Assembly: GCA_031551275.1 (NCBI GenBank)
Contig: JAVBNX010000006.1
Coordinates: 189,215 to 253,214, forward strand
Origin: JAVBMJ01 sp031551275
GTDB taxonomy: Bacteria > Bacteroidota > Bacteroidia > Bacteroidales > Rikenellaceae
Reading direction: 5' to 3'
DNA: 64,000 bases
Shown: positions 25,563 through 33,527 of the stretch, one piece after another
Layout of the letters: every line of letters starts with the position of its first letter
Numbering within the stretch: position 1 is the first letter of the stretch
The notes under the pieces: model-generated
What the model saw: only the letters and a program-made list of their open reading frames with translations
Databases searched by the model: none
What the model was told of the DNA's origin: nothing
Translations under genes and position numbers: made by a program

Positions 25563-25783
25563 GCTTTTACGGTCTGTGTAGGCGTACTTGTCCCTACTTC
25601 GCAATGGCGGGCATTGCGCAAACAATTCATAAACTGCACGTTAGTTGGTGCTGCAAGGCCGGGAAACCGGCCCTCCGTAGTATAAACTTTTCTCTTTGAG
25701 GTGTTTGCTCTCCTTTCTATGGGTTATAACGCAGAATACGTGCGTTTTATTTGAAACCGCCTAAAAATCACATCCATTCCTTT

Positions 25784-25791
25784 TATCTTTG
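25784..25791 (+). promoter_or_regulatory. -7 box of the Mrr-PIN gene
   Basis: TATCTTTG matches TAnnTTTG, 89 bp upstream of the start codon. No well-spaced -33 TTG was found. The leader between is AT-rich. Confidence 0.55.
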
Positions 25792-25880
25792 CATCAAAAT
25801 ATAACCTTATAGAGAGTTTAAAAAATATTGATTATATTTCCCAAAATAAGTCACCTTAACGCTGAAAATTACTATAAATC

Positions 25881-28205
25881 ATGGATAAGTCTACGCAAGA
25901 TTTCTATGCTAATCAGATAAAACAACTGTCGCAATCCCAATTTGAAGAATTGGTCGTAGAATATTTAAAAAGTCGTTATAAGACAACCGATATACATTTT
26001 TGTGACGGACCTTATGATGGGGGAAGGGATGTTATAATCAACGTGCCGGACAAAGGACAAATAAAAAGACATTTTCAAATCACTATACAGGAAAGTAATA
26101 TTGAAAATAAAATCCGCAAAGAATTAAAAAATGCGCAAACTGGCGGCATATCGGATTTAGATTTTTATTATAAACATTCTATCACTCCGGTTAAACAGGA
26201 GAAACTCAAAGAAGATGCGGAAATACAAAATGGCATCCGTATTGATTTTTTTGACAACAAACGATTAGGCGCTTTGATGGGAGAGCACCCCGCCATGCGT
26301 GATTTATTAAGAAAAATTATTGATGCTGCACTGCCAAATGGAGAAGCATCAATCATTGATGATAAAACAAAGATTTTATATGACACATTATCGATGAACT
26401 CGAATATAACCGAGTTAAAGAAAAATTTTGTTGTTTCGTACATTGAACATCAGTTATTTATTGATGGTCCCCTAACGGTTAGTGAAATTTATAACAGGGT
26501 AAATCCGCTATTTCGTGACAAATTCGAAAAAGGATTTTATGAAACATTAGTTGGACAATTAAAAAAAGATGATAAAATAGTAGATATTCCAAATCATACG
26601 CCTAAAAAGTTTGAACTCGCCCAGGATGTTCGTGGTCGACTTGATGGAATAGTAGAGTCTGCAAAACTCTCGGAAAAAGATTTAGCTGTAACATGTGAAA
26701 CCATTTGCAAGAAGCATAATGTATCCCTTTCTCGTGATGAATTAATAAAACACATTATCAAGTTGTTTGATGAAAATTATGCAATCGACATTACAGAAAT
26801 AACGGAAGGCGTAAGTAATGAGCATAAGAGTAGTATGAAAAGCATCTATTCGAATCTCATATCTTTTATCGTGAAAAAAGCGAACATTTCTGAAGAGGAT
26901 GCTCAAATGCTCGCCAAAGATTTAATTGATGGGTGTGCCAAAAATAATTTGATAAATAAAAGCTCCATTTCAAAAATGTTTGTCAGTTTATTTGAGGATG
27001 ATAAATTGGATAGATACCTTAATAAAACTGAAAGGAACGTCTTTTTAGATACTCAAATATTACTGCAACTGCTTTGTGTATATCATGGCTATGATAAAGA
27101 ATATCCAGATTTTCTCTACCAACATGCAGCAGAACTTATTAACGGATGCGAAAGTTCTACGATCCCCATTAAATTATATACAACGACTGGGTATATTGAT
27201 GAAGTTGTACATCAAATTCTCGATGCTGTAAAACTGGATAGGTTCCTAAGCCTTTCGTATGTCCAAAGCCTTGGCCCATCAAAAAATGTGTTTTGTAATT
27301 TTTATAATTATTTAATCGATGATGGTGCTGATTATGAGTCGCTAAAGGATTTTATTGCAGACTTGCTTGATATTGATAATGTTAATTCAGAAGATGAGAT
27401 AAGAAATGCGGTATCAGATGTGTTTACATACTCCGATTGCCCCATAGAAATCAAACATCACCCACGGTATGAATCAGATGTTTGGTTAAAATACAAAAGA
27501 GAGTACGAAAACTTTCTGAGTTATAGCCATTACGATAAGAAATCACCTCGCGCTCGCAATAATGATTTGTGTTTAGTCTTATTACTGTCAAAGGAGATGG
27601 ATGCGAGTGAAATGGAGCCCTATTTCATAACCTGGGATACCTCTTTTTATAAATTGAGAGATCGTTTCTCCAAACTTCAAGAACTTTCTCGTTGGTATCT
27701 ATACTCGCCACAAAAATTTGCGAATACTCTATCCGTCATTAACATGAAGATTGATCCTAAGACAGTTAACTATAATATTATCTCTCTTGTTGAAGAGAAT
27801 TTTAATGCGTCCAATGATACTATTAGTTTCCTTGATCAACTAAATGTCTTTTTTGAAGGCGAAGATTTGTCAAAATCAAGATTAGCGCGAAGATTTGGTA
27901 AGTTACGGGAAGACTTGCTTAAAGCCAATCAAACTGATAAAATTACCAAAGGTAATTTGCCCATAGACGAATTTATGCTATTGCTCTCCGACTCTTTTTC
28001 TAAACAACAAGGAGCGAATGTTTTTACTGATTTAAAAGGTTTATTTAATGATAATGAGTATGCAGATGCTATTGTCAATATCTTGAAGGCGCATATGGAT
28101 TCATTCAAAACCAGTGAATTGAAATTGAAAAGTGAAATTGTTGAAGAATTCAACACCCTAATTAATCAGCGAAAGCAGATGCAATCAAACACTACTCTTT
28201 CGTAG
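25881..28205 (+). CDS. Mrr-like plus PIN-like nuclease protein, putative defence gene
   Basis: This 774-residue protein is strongly AT-rich, unlike every neighbour, which points to recent acquisition. The N-terminus resembles Mrr-type restriction endonuclease domains: FEELVVEYLKSRY at 21-33, DGPYDGGRD at 42-50 and HFQITIQ at 64-70. There the usual (Q/E)xK reads QIT, so the catalytic lysine is missing or moved. A helical middle region follows. A PIN-like domain has acidic residues Asp390 (NVFLDTQILL), Glu441 (YIDEVV), Asp562 (ARNNDLCLVLLL) and Asp586 (ITWDTSF), the four expected positions. It stands alone with its own promoter box and terminator. A single-gene antiphage function is inference. 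Confidence 0.7.
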   Translation: MDKSTQDFYANQIKQLSQSQFEELVVEYLKSRYKTTDIHFCDGPYDGGRDVIINVPDKGQIKRHFQITIQESNIENKIRKELKNAQTGGISDLDFYYKHSITPVKQEKLKEDAEIQNGIRIDFFDNKRLGALMGEHPAMRDLLRKIIDAALPNGEASIIDDKTKILYDTLSMNSNITELKKNFVVSYIEHQLFIDGPLTVSEIYNRVNPLFRDKFEKGFYETLVGQLKKDDKIVDIPNHTPKKFELAQDVRGRLDGIVESAKLSEKDLAVTCETICKKHNVSLSRDELIKHIIKLFDENYAIDITEITEGVSNEHKSSMKSIYSNLISFIVKKANISEEDAQMLAKDLIDGCAKNNLINKSSISKMFVSLFEDDKLDRYLNKTERNVFLDTQILLQLLCVYHGYDKEYPDFLYQHAAELINGCESSTIPIKLYTTTGYIDEVVHQILDAVKLDRFLSLSYVQSLGPSKNVFCNFYNYLIDDGADYESLKDFIADLLDIDNVNSEDEIRNAVSDVFTYSDCPIEIKHHPRYESDVWLKYKREYENFLSYSHYDKKSPRARNNDLCLVLLLSKEMDASEMEPYFITWDTSFYKLRDRFSKLQELSRWYLYSPQKFANTLSVINMKIDPKTVNYNIISLVEENFNASNDTISFLDQLNVFFEGEDLSKSRLARRFGKLREDLLKANQTDKITKGNLPIDEFMLLLSDSFSKQQGANVFTDLKGLFNDNEYADAIVNILKAHMDSFKTSELKLKSEIVEEFNTLINQRKQMQSNTTLS

Positions 28206-28237
28206 GATTTGAAAACTCGATGGATTTTATTGAGATG

Positions 28238-28273
28238 AAAACAGCCGCTTTAATGAAGCGGCTGTTTCGTTTT
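28238..28273 (+). terminator. Terminator after the Mrr-PIN gene
   Basis: AAACAGCCGCTT/AAGCGGCTGTTT is a perfect 12-bp stem with loop TAATG, followed by a T-rich tail. Confidence 0.88.
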
Positions 28274-28408
28274 ATTGAAACCGCATAAGAATCACTGATT
28301 AAGAGGAGAGAGATGGGGGTAACGCCACCACGCGGGCCGGTTCGCGGGGGCGAAGTTGGCGCGGGCGGGCGGGCCGGCCAAAGTGTGGGGCCGCCTTCGG
28401 CGGTCCTT

Positions 28409-28470
28409 TCGGGAAAAATCATCCTCGGTCGCTGCGCTCCCTGCGGTATTTTCCCCGAAAACTTTGTCCG
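28409..28470. repeat. GC-rich island repeat, copy 2
   Basis: The core is nearly identical to the copy at 37945-38006 and similar to 13349-13412. It begins GGGAAAAATCATCCTCGG and ends GAAAACTTTGTCCG. A GC-rich hairpin (CCGCCTTCGGCGG) precedes it. It lies in the gene-free stretch 28274-28611, ahead of the PRTRC operon. Confidence 0.75.
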
Positions 28471-28611
28471 GCTCCGCCCCGTGGCCCGCGCCATTCTGCC
28501 CCCGTAACCGGCCCGCGTGGTGAAGCATTACCTTTTGGGTTGGTTATAAACTAATTGAGAGCTGCCCTGCGGGGCTGCTTTCGCATTTAATAACCACAAA
28601 AACAATTAATT

Positions 28612-29259
28612 ATGTTTTTCAATGAAATGAAAGAGTTGATGACGCCCGGTGTGGACATCAACATGAGCATCCGCAGCCTGGACGACGGGCGGATGTTGAT
28701 CGCGGTGCTGCCCAAAATGGACGGCCTGAAAGACGAAGCCAAAAACCTGCTCGCCCCGCTGACCCTCACGGGTACGCCGGATGAACTCGATGCCGGATTT
28801 ATCGAAGTCGTCGGCCGCCCCGTCCAGAAGTCCGCCGGTTTGCTTACCAACATGAAGGCGTTCGAGGAACAAATGAAAAAGACCGAGGCGGATAGCCGCC
28901 AGAACAAGCAGCAGAAAGGCACGGCAGGGGCAAGTAAACCGGCACCAAAACCGCAGTCCCCGTTCGAAAAAATGATGCAGCAGGTCACGGAGTTTGAGAA
29001 CGCCGGCAAGTTCAACGACGCCCTGACGGCCCTAAACAACTTCAAGAAATCCGCCACCCCGGAGCAGGTGGCGAACATCGACGGCCGCAAGGCCAAGATA
29101 CTCAAGAGGCAGGGCGAGGCGGCCAGCCTGTTCGGGCAACCGGCAGCGGCGGCGCAACCTGCGGACACGGCCGCCCCGGCTCCCCGCCCGTTCGTTCCGG
29201 GCAACCCTTTCGCTACGGCGCCGCAAACACAACCCAATACTAACCCTTCAACCAACTGA
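28612..29259 (+). CDS. PRTRC system protein E
   Basis: The N-terminal 95 residues (MFFNEMKELMTPGVDINMSIRSLDDGRMLIAVLP, then LAPLTLTGTPDELDAGFIEVV) match the PRTRC protein E pattern. A Lys/Gln-rich linker, a helical part at about 120-165 and an Ala/Pro-rich tail follow. PRTRC (ParB-related, ThiF-related cassette) genes occur on plasmids and integrative elements, and their biochemical role is not known. This is the first gene of the cassette and the C gene starts 3 bp later. No promoter was recognised in the GC-rich leader. Confidence 0.85.
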   Translation: MFFNEMKELMTPGVDINMSIRSLDDGRMLIAVLPKMDGLKDEAKNLLAPLTLTGTPDELDAGFIEVVGRPVQKSAGLLTNMKAFEEQMKKTEADSRQNKQQKGTAGASKPAPKPQSPFEKMMQQVTEFENAGKFNDALTALNNFKKSATPEQVANIDGRKAKILKRQGEAASLFGQPAAAAQPADTAAPAPRPFVPGNPFATAPQTQPNTNPSTN

Positions 29260-29261
29260 TC

Positions 29262-29483
29262 ATGGCACTCGAATTAAAAGGCCTCCCTCGGGTCTTCACC
29301 TTCAAACACAACAACCGGAACCTGACCCTCGACGATCCCGATCCGTCGATGTCGCCCGACGAAGTGATGAGCTTCCTGTCGAACCAATACTCCCAACTGA
29401 CCACGGCCTCCGTAGGCGAGGTAGAGATCAAAAACGACAAGGCCGAGTACACGTTCACCACCACGCTCGGCACAAAAGGATAA
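29262..29483 (+). CDS. PRTRC system protein C
   Basis: The 73-residue acidic protein (MALELKGLPRVFTF, LTLDDPDPSMSPDEVMSFLSNQYSQL, TASVGEVEIKNDKAEYTF) follows the short PRTRC C family. Its fold pattern, beta strands with PDxSxSPxEVxxFYSxxYPxL-like helix, resembles ubiquitin-like modifiers, which is notable beside an E1-like ThiF. That link is an inference. It lies 3 bp after protein E. Confidence 0.85.
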   Translation: MALELKGLPRVFTFKHNNRNLTLDDPDPSMSPDEVMSFLSNQYSQLTTASVGEVEIKNDKAEYTFTTTLGTKG

Positions 29484-29487
29484 CCCC

Positions 29488-29649
29488 ATGAAAAAGGCAA
29501 AAAAGAAACCGATATGCAAGCAGTTGGAAGCACGGGTGGCACAGCAGTTCGCCGCCCTTATCGTCAAAGAAGCGTCCCGGAGTACAGACCGGGACGTTTC
29601 CCGCAAACAGCGGATACCCGCCCCGTCGGGCCAGGCAATGATTTTCTGA
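29488..29649 (+). CDS. Small basic protein in the PRTRC operon, 53 aa
   Basis: ATG at 29488 is 4 bp after the protein C stop and opens a 53-residue frame (MKKAKKKPICKQLEARVAQQF, then a basic stretch ending SGQAMIF). It ends 29 bp before the likely start of the next gene. Its codons overlap the out-of-frame upstream extension of that gene. Tight spacing in the operon supports it; no family is recognised. Confidence 0.5.
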   Translation: MKKAKKKPICKQLEARVAQQFAALIVKEASRSTDRDVSRKQRIPAPSGQAMIF

Positions 29650-29678
29650 AAACGGTCATAACGCCGCAACCGCGCAGG

Positions 29679-30611
29679 ATGATTAAAGGGAACGACGACC
29701 CGATATTTCTGGACGACCGCCAAACGTACCTTCGCCTGCTCGACTCTGCCCGCAATTACGCCCGTTTGTTGGGAAAGCCCCTGGAACACGATCCCGGCCG
29801 TTGCTTTGCCGAGGGTATCGCAAACCTGTACAACGAACTGAACGCCATTATCGGACATGATTTCAGGTTGAACTTCGAGGATTCCAGGGCCGGGCTGTCG
29901 TTCTGCGTTTACCGCTACCACAAATGGTACGATGCCTACTACTTTCTGCCCGTGAAATTCATCGACGGACTGGAGGGGCGGTTGAAACGCATCGCCGTCA
30001 CATTCGTCCATGAATTTGCCAAAAGCAACGGATTGTCGGATCATTTCGACGACTACCACGGCGAGAGTGTGGTAGATCATTTGAGAAATTGCCTGACCGA
30101 AAAGGGCCTCGATGACGTGGACACAAAAGAGGTCGAAAAACTGATCCCGTTATACGAAGACAGCATTTTCGATCATTTATTGAAAGGGGTGAAGGGCCGA
30201 AGCTATTACAAAAGGTTGCCCGATGCGATCCGGCGCTATAAACCGGCGAACGACTACGAAGCGGAACTTATCGGCCTTTTCAAGCAAGGTTTGCAGTTCA
30301 TCGGCAGGCGGAAGCCCTCGATCCTCAATTACGGTTACGACGCTCAATGGGAGATTGAATCGGATTGGGAGCCGTTACAACTCGAACACCTGATACGCAT
30401 CGTCTACGACCTCCATGATGTATTTGCAGAAGAAGTGAGAGGCTACATGCAATGCACGATAAACGAAAGCTACACCATATCGCCGACCTCGATGCTGTTC
30501 CTCTCGCCGCACACCAAAAAACCGCTGACGCCGGACGACTACCCGGAGCGTTTCATGCAGTGGTTCGACGATTTCATTAATTTGATCGCAGAACCGGAAG
30601 ATGATGAATAG
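29679..30611 (+). CDS. PRTRC operon protein, possibly protein F
   Basis: The start was set at ATG 29679 (MIKGNDDPIFLDDRQTY), giving 310 residues. The frame runs 55 codons further upstream, but that part overlaps the small 29488-29649 gene and reads as low-complexity Arg/Pro sequence. The protein is soluble, rich in aromatic and acidic residues (SFCVYRYHKWYDAYYFLPVKFIDGL, ESYTISPTSMLFLSPHT). Position between C and B is where PRTRC F would be expected, but I cannot confirm the family from sequence alone. I saw no JAB metalloprotease motif, so it is unlikely to be protein A. Confidence 0.65.
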   Translation: MIKGNDDPIFLDDRQTYLRLLDSARNYARLLGKPLEHDPGRCFAEGIANLYNELNAIIGHDFRLNFEDSRAGLSFCVYRYHKWYDAYYFLPVKFIDGLEGRLKRIAVTFVHEFAKSNGLSDHFDDYHGESVVDHLRNCLTEKGLDDVDTKEVEKLIPLYEDSIFDHLLKGVKGRSYYKRLPDAIRRYKPANDYEAELIGLFKQGLQFIGRRKPSILNYGYDAQWEIESDWEPLQLEHLIRIVYDLHDVFAEEVRGYMQCTINESYTISPTSMLFLSPHTKKPLTPDDYPERFMQWFDDFINLIAEPEDDE

Positions 30612-30632
30612 GTTAATTAAAAACCACAAGCC

Positions 30633-31328
30633 ATGAATGAAATGACCCAACAATTCACCAACCCGATGCAGCCCCGTGCGGCCCTGATCGCCTACGAGTG
30701 CGAGAACGATAACCGCGACAGCGACTATTACCTCGAACTTCGCACCATCGACCGGCAGGGCCGTATGGCCGAGGGGATGCCCGTGACCCACGAATTTATA
30801 AACGCCATCGTGCAGGGCTATTCGACGGTGCAGACGGGCATAGCCCACGGCGCCGTTCCCCCGAATATGCTCTATTGCGATGTCCGTCCCGGCCGCGAGC
30901 GGTATGTGTGGTTCAACCCGCCGGGGCGCAGGACGATGTACTTTACCTCCGCGTTGAATATCCCCGACGGGGAGTACCATGTGCCGGGGGTGGTGTATCA
31001 CGTCAAAGATGAAAAACTGATGATCTACGCCTATACCGGCAATAGCCCGTCGCCCGATTCGGTCTTGTACGAGGCCCCCTTTTTCAATATTTACGGCTAC
31101 GGGGTCTGTATGGGTTCGGCGAAACTGGACAAACCCGAAGACCCGTCGCACAAACAAATGCTGGAATATTGGGAGAAGAAATTCTGGAACTCCAAGTTTT
31201 CGCACCTGGGCGCCGGAAATCCCGTCGACGGTAACCTTGTGTTGCTGACCAAAAAGGCGAAAAACGCCCCTTTCCCGGAAAACAAACTCAAACCGTTGAA
31301 GATTATCCTTAAAGACCTGCTCAAATGA
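30633..31328 (+). CDS. PRTRC system protein B
   Basis: The 231-residue protein matches the PRTRC B pattern: PGRERYVWFNPPGRRTMYFTSAL, GEYHVPGVVYHVKDEKLMIYAY and PFFNIYGYGVCMGSAKL. It is cytosolic with no catalytic motif that I can name. It overlaps the ThiF gene by 4 bp (ATGA), so the two are translationally coupled and may form a complex. Confidence 0.85.
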   Translation: MNEMTQQFTNPMQPRAALIAYECENDNRDSDYYLELRTIDRQGRMAEGMPVTHEFINAIVQGYSTVQTGIAHGAVPPNMLYCDVRPGRERYVWFNPPGRRTMYFTSALNIPDGEYHVPGVVYHVKDEKLMIYAYTGNSPSPDSVLYEAPFFNIYGYGVCMGSAKLDKPEDPSHKQMLEYWEKKFWNSKFSHLGAGNPVDGNLVLLTKKAKNAPFPENKLKPLKIILKDLLK

Positions 31329-32104
31329 AACGCATCCATTTTTCCGACAAATACCTGCTCTCGCCCCAGCACCCGGTCACGGTCTGCGTAATCGGGGCGG
31401 GGGGCACGGGGTCCCAGGTACTATCCAACCTGGCCCGTATCGACGTTACGCTCCGCGCCCTGAACCATCCGGGGCTATTCGTGACGGTCTACGATCCCGA
31501 CGAGGTGAGCGCGGCCAACATCGGCCGCCAGCTCTTCGGCGGGGCCGACCTGGGGCTGAACAAGGGGGTGTGCCTGGTTACGCGCATCAACCGCTTTTTC
31601 GGTTGCGACTGGCGGGCCGAACCGCGCCCGTATCCTACCGACGTAAAGAACGGCGACCTGCATAACATCACCATCACCTGCACGGACAACGCGGCGTCGA
31701 GGATCGAGCTTTGGGAAAATCTGAAAAAATACCGCAATACGAAACACACCGACCACGCCACTCCGCTTTATTGGATGGATTTCGGTAATTCCCCGGCATC
31801 CGGCCAGGTCATATTGGGTAATGTCCGCAAGCATATCAAACAACCGCGTTCGGAAAAATTCAAAGCGGTCGAAACGCTACTCAACGTGACGGAATTGTTC
31901 GATTTATCCACTGTAAAGGATGAGGATTCCGGCCCGAGCTGTTCATTGGCCGAGGCGTTGGAAAAGCAGGACTTGTTCATCAATTCGACCTTGGCGCAGT
32001 TGGGGTGCGGCCTGATCTGGAAATTGTTCCGCAACGGCAATATCGAACACCACGGCCTCTACCTGAACCTCGACACGATGAAAGTCAACCCCATCGCCGT
32101 GTAA
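31325..32104 (+). CDS. PRTRC system ThiF/E1-like protein
   Basis: ThiF/E1 proteins adenylate the C-terminus of a ubiquitin-like or sulphur-carrier protein. This 259-residue member has the nucleotide-binding loop VIGAGGTGSQVLSNLARID at about 22-40, an acidic VYDPDEVSAANIGRQLF that includes the catalytic Arg region, and TCTDNAASR with Cys119. The substrate in PRTRC systems is unknown; the small protein C of the same operon is a candidate. It is the last gene before a strong bidirectional terminator. Confidence 0.9.
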   Translation: MKRIHFSDKYLLSPQHPVTVCVIGAGGTGSQVLSNLARIDVTLRALNHPGLFVTVYDPDEVSAANIGRQLFGGADLGLNKGVCLVTRINRFFGCDWRAEPRPYPTDVKNGDLHNITITCTDNAASRIELWENLKKYRNTKHTDHATPLYWMDFGNSPASGQVILGNVRKHIKQPRSEKFKAVETLLNVTELFDLSTVKDEDSGPSCSLAEALEKQDLFINSTLAQLGCGLIWKLFRNGNIEHHGLYLNLDTMKVNPIAV

Positions 32105-32123
32105 CCCCCTGCGGCGCATACAC

Positions 32124-32168
32124 AAAAAGGCACTCCCCGCGCTCATGAGCGCGGGGACTGCCTTTTTT
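32124..32168. terminator. Bidirectional terminator
   Basis: A long stem (AAAAAGGCA, TCCCCGCGCT / AGCGCGGGGA, TGCCTTTTT with a C-C mismatch) with loop CATG lies between the convergent ThiF and phosphoribosyltransferase genes. A on one side and T on the other serve both directions. Confidence 0.92.
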
Positions 32169-32809
32169 TATTCCGGTTTTTCTATCGTCTTGCCCAGGAA
32201 AAACCCGAACACCTGCCCGCATCCGTACCCGTCCCCCATCAATCCGTCGACCATCGCGGTGTAGGTTCGCCCGCTTGTCAGCAAATCGTCGAATAAAAAT
32301 ATGTCGCGCCCCTCCACGTCCACCTCGTCGACGTAGTGGTTGTAGGTGCGTCCCGCAAGGCTCTTGCCCTTGTTTTGGTTTTTGTCGAACATGATGTTTA
32401 CACGGTCGTATCCGTTCTCGATACCGAGGCGGCGGGAGAGTTCTTCGCAAAAGGTTTTATAGCGGCGCTCGTGCAATTCGGCCGTCGACGCAGGCACAAC
32501 CAGCAGCAGCGGGTCGCGCACGTTCTCCATGATGAACGGGTTGTTTTCGATGCACTGCGCGACGAGCCGGGCGGCAATTTTCACATAGACCGGATGCCCC
32601 TCTTTGAAGCGGTAGAGCAAGTTGCGGCAGGCGCGGTCCCGCCGCGTGAGCTGTATATCCTTGCGGTACATAGGGATATAGTCGAACAAGTAGCAGCATT
32701 GGGTGATGTTGCGCGGGCGCTGGAGCGTCATATATCCCCCGAAGCGGTCTATTTCGGGGTAGAACAGCGGCCTGTCGTCCTGAAAATTATAGGGTAATTG
32801 CGGATTCAT
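32168..32809 (-). CDS. Phosphoribosyltransferase-like protein
   Basis: The 213-residue protein carries a PRPP-binding motif IFLFDDLLTSGRTY at about 168-181 and LLVVPAST ahead of it, the type I PRTase layout. It resembles ComFC/amidophosphoribosyltransferase-like proteins that lack the zinc finger. Such genes occur on Bacteroidales elements with no assigned role. Start at 32809 (MNPQLPYNFQDDRP). It is convergent with the PRTRC operon and divergent from the DUF4099/DUF3945 operon across a gene-free, GC-rich 0.7 kb. Confidence 0.8.
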   Translation of the reverse strand: MNPQLPYNFQDDRPLFYPEIDRFGGYMTLQRPRNITQCCYLFDYIPMYRKDIQLTRRDRACRNLLYRFKEGHPVYVKIAARLVAQCIENNPFIMENVRDPLLLVVPASTAELHERRYKTFCEELSRRLGIENGYDRVNIMFDKNQNKGKSLAGRTYNHYVDEVDVEGRDIFLFDDLLTSGRTYTAMVDGLMGDGYGCGQVFGFFLGKTIEKPE

Positions 32810-33527
32810 AAGCGGGGTGTTTCAACACAGATGCGGCAAACCGCGCAAACGATGCAAGGGACTGATAATAAAAAACAAAAGGCCACCATCCACCACGATC
32901 TACGATGCACCCGCTTCGCCGCCGCATACCACATCCCGCCGGCAAAGGTAAGCCCCCGGGCCATATCCTTGCAAGTTGTGGCCCGCCTTCGGCGTGCTTC
33001 CGTCCACGGCCCCGAGCCGGACGCTAAAGCGCCGGATCGGTGCCGCGCCCGGAAAACTTGCCGGAATGTCCCGGCGGCTTACGCGGGCGGCGGGAGATAG
33101 TATGCGACGCCGAAGCGAAAGACGCAAAACGCACGGACAGGGGGAACAATACATCCGGCGCCCCCACAAACCACACAAAAGGCGGAAAGGTCCGAAATCC
33201 GACAAATCAAAATATCATCAGGGAAGAAAAGTTGCTCGCCTCGCAAATCCGCATAACGGGTGGAGAGGAGGGGGCGGCGTGCGCCGCCCGCACCGCCCCG
33301 GCCGGGGCGGGAATGGACGCCTGCCGGTGGCCCGGGCGGGCCGTGAAACGGCCCGCTTTCCGCCTGCCGCCGGGGGCCTTCGTCGCGCCTTGCCGCCGCG
33401 TTTGCAGCCCTTCACCCTATGCCAAACGGGGACAAACGGGGCAAAACGCGGACGGAATTTCACGGTTTGGTTTTGTGTGGGTTCATTTGCCACCCGCGAA
33501 AATGCGAACCGACTAAAACCTAACGCT
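32810..33527. other. GC-rich regulatory region ahead of the DUF3945 operon
   Basis: No gene is supported here. It holds several short GC-rich hairpins (GGGCGGCGTGCGCCGCCC at about 33272, CCGCCCCGGCCGGGGCGG, GCGGGCCGTGAAACGGCCCGC). It ends with a triple 10-bp direct repeat at 33424-33453. It may contain transfer or replication signals, but I see no recognisable oriT. Confidence 0.4.
33424..33453 (+). repeat. Triple 10-bp iteron upstream of DUF4099/DUF3945 gene
   Basis: AAACGGGGAC, AAACGGGGCA and AAACGCGGAC follow one another without gaps. A nearly identical block (27 of 30 bases) lies at 61388-61417 upstream of the DUF3876 gene. Ten-base spacing puts all sites on one helix face, as in a cooperative operator. 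Confidence 0.65.

Noticed and set aside
32810..33527. Origin of transfer in the GC-rich gap
   Set aside because: There are several hairpins but no relaxase gene and no recognisable nick region, so an oriT call is not supported.
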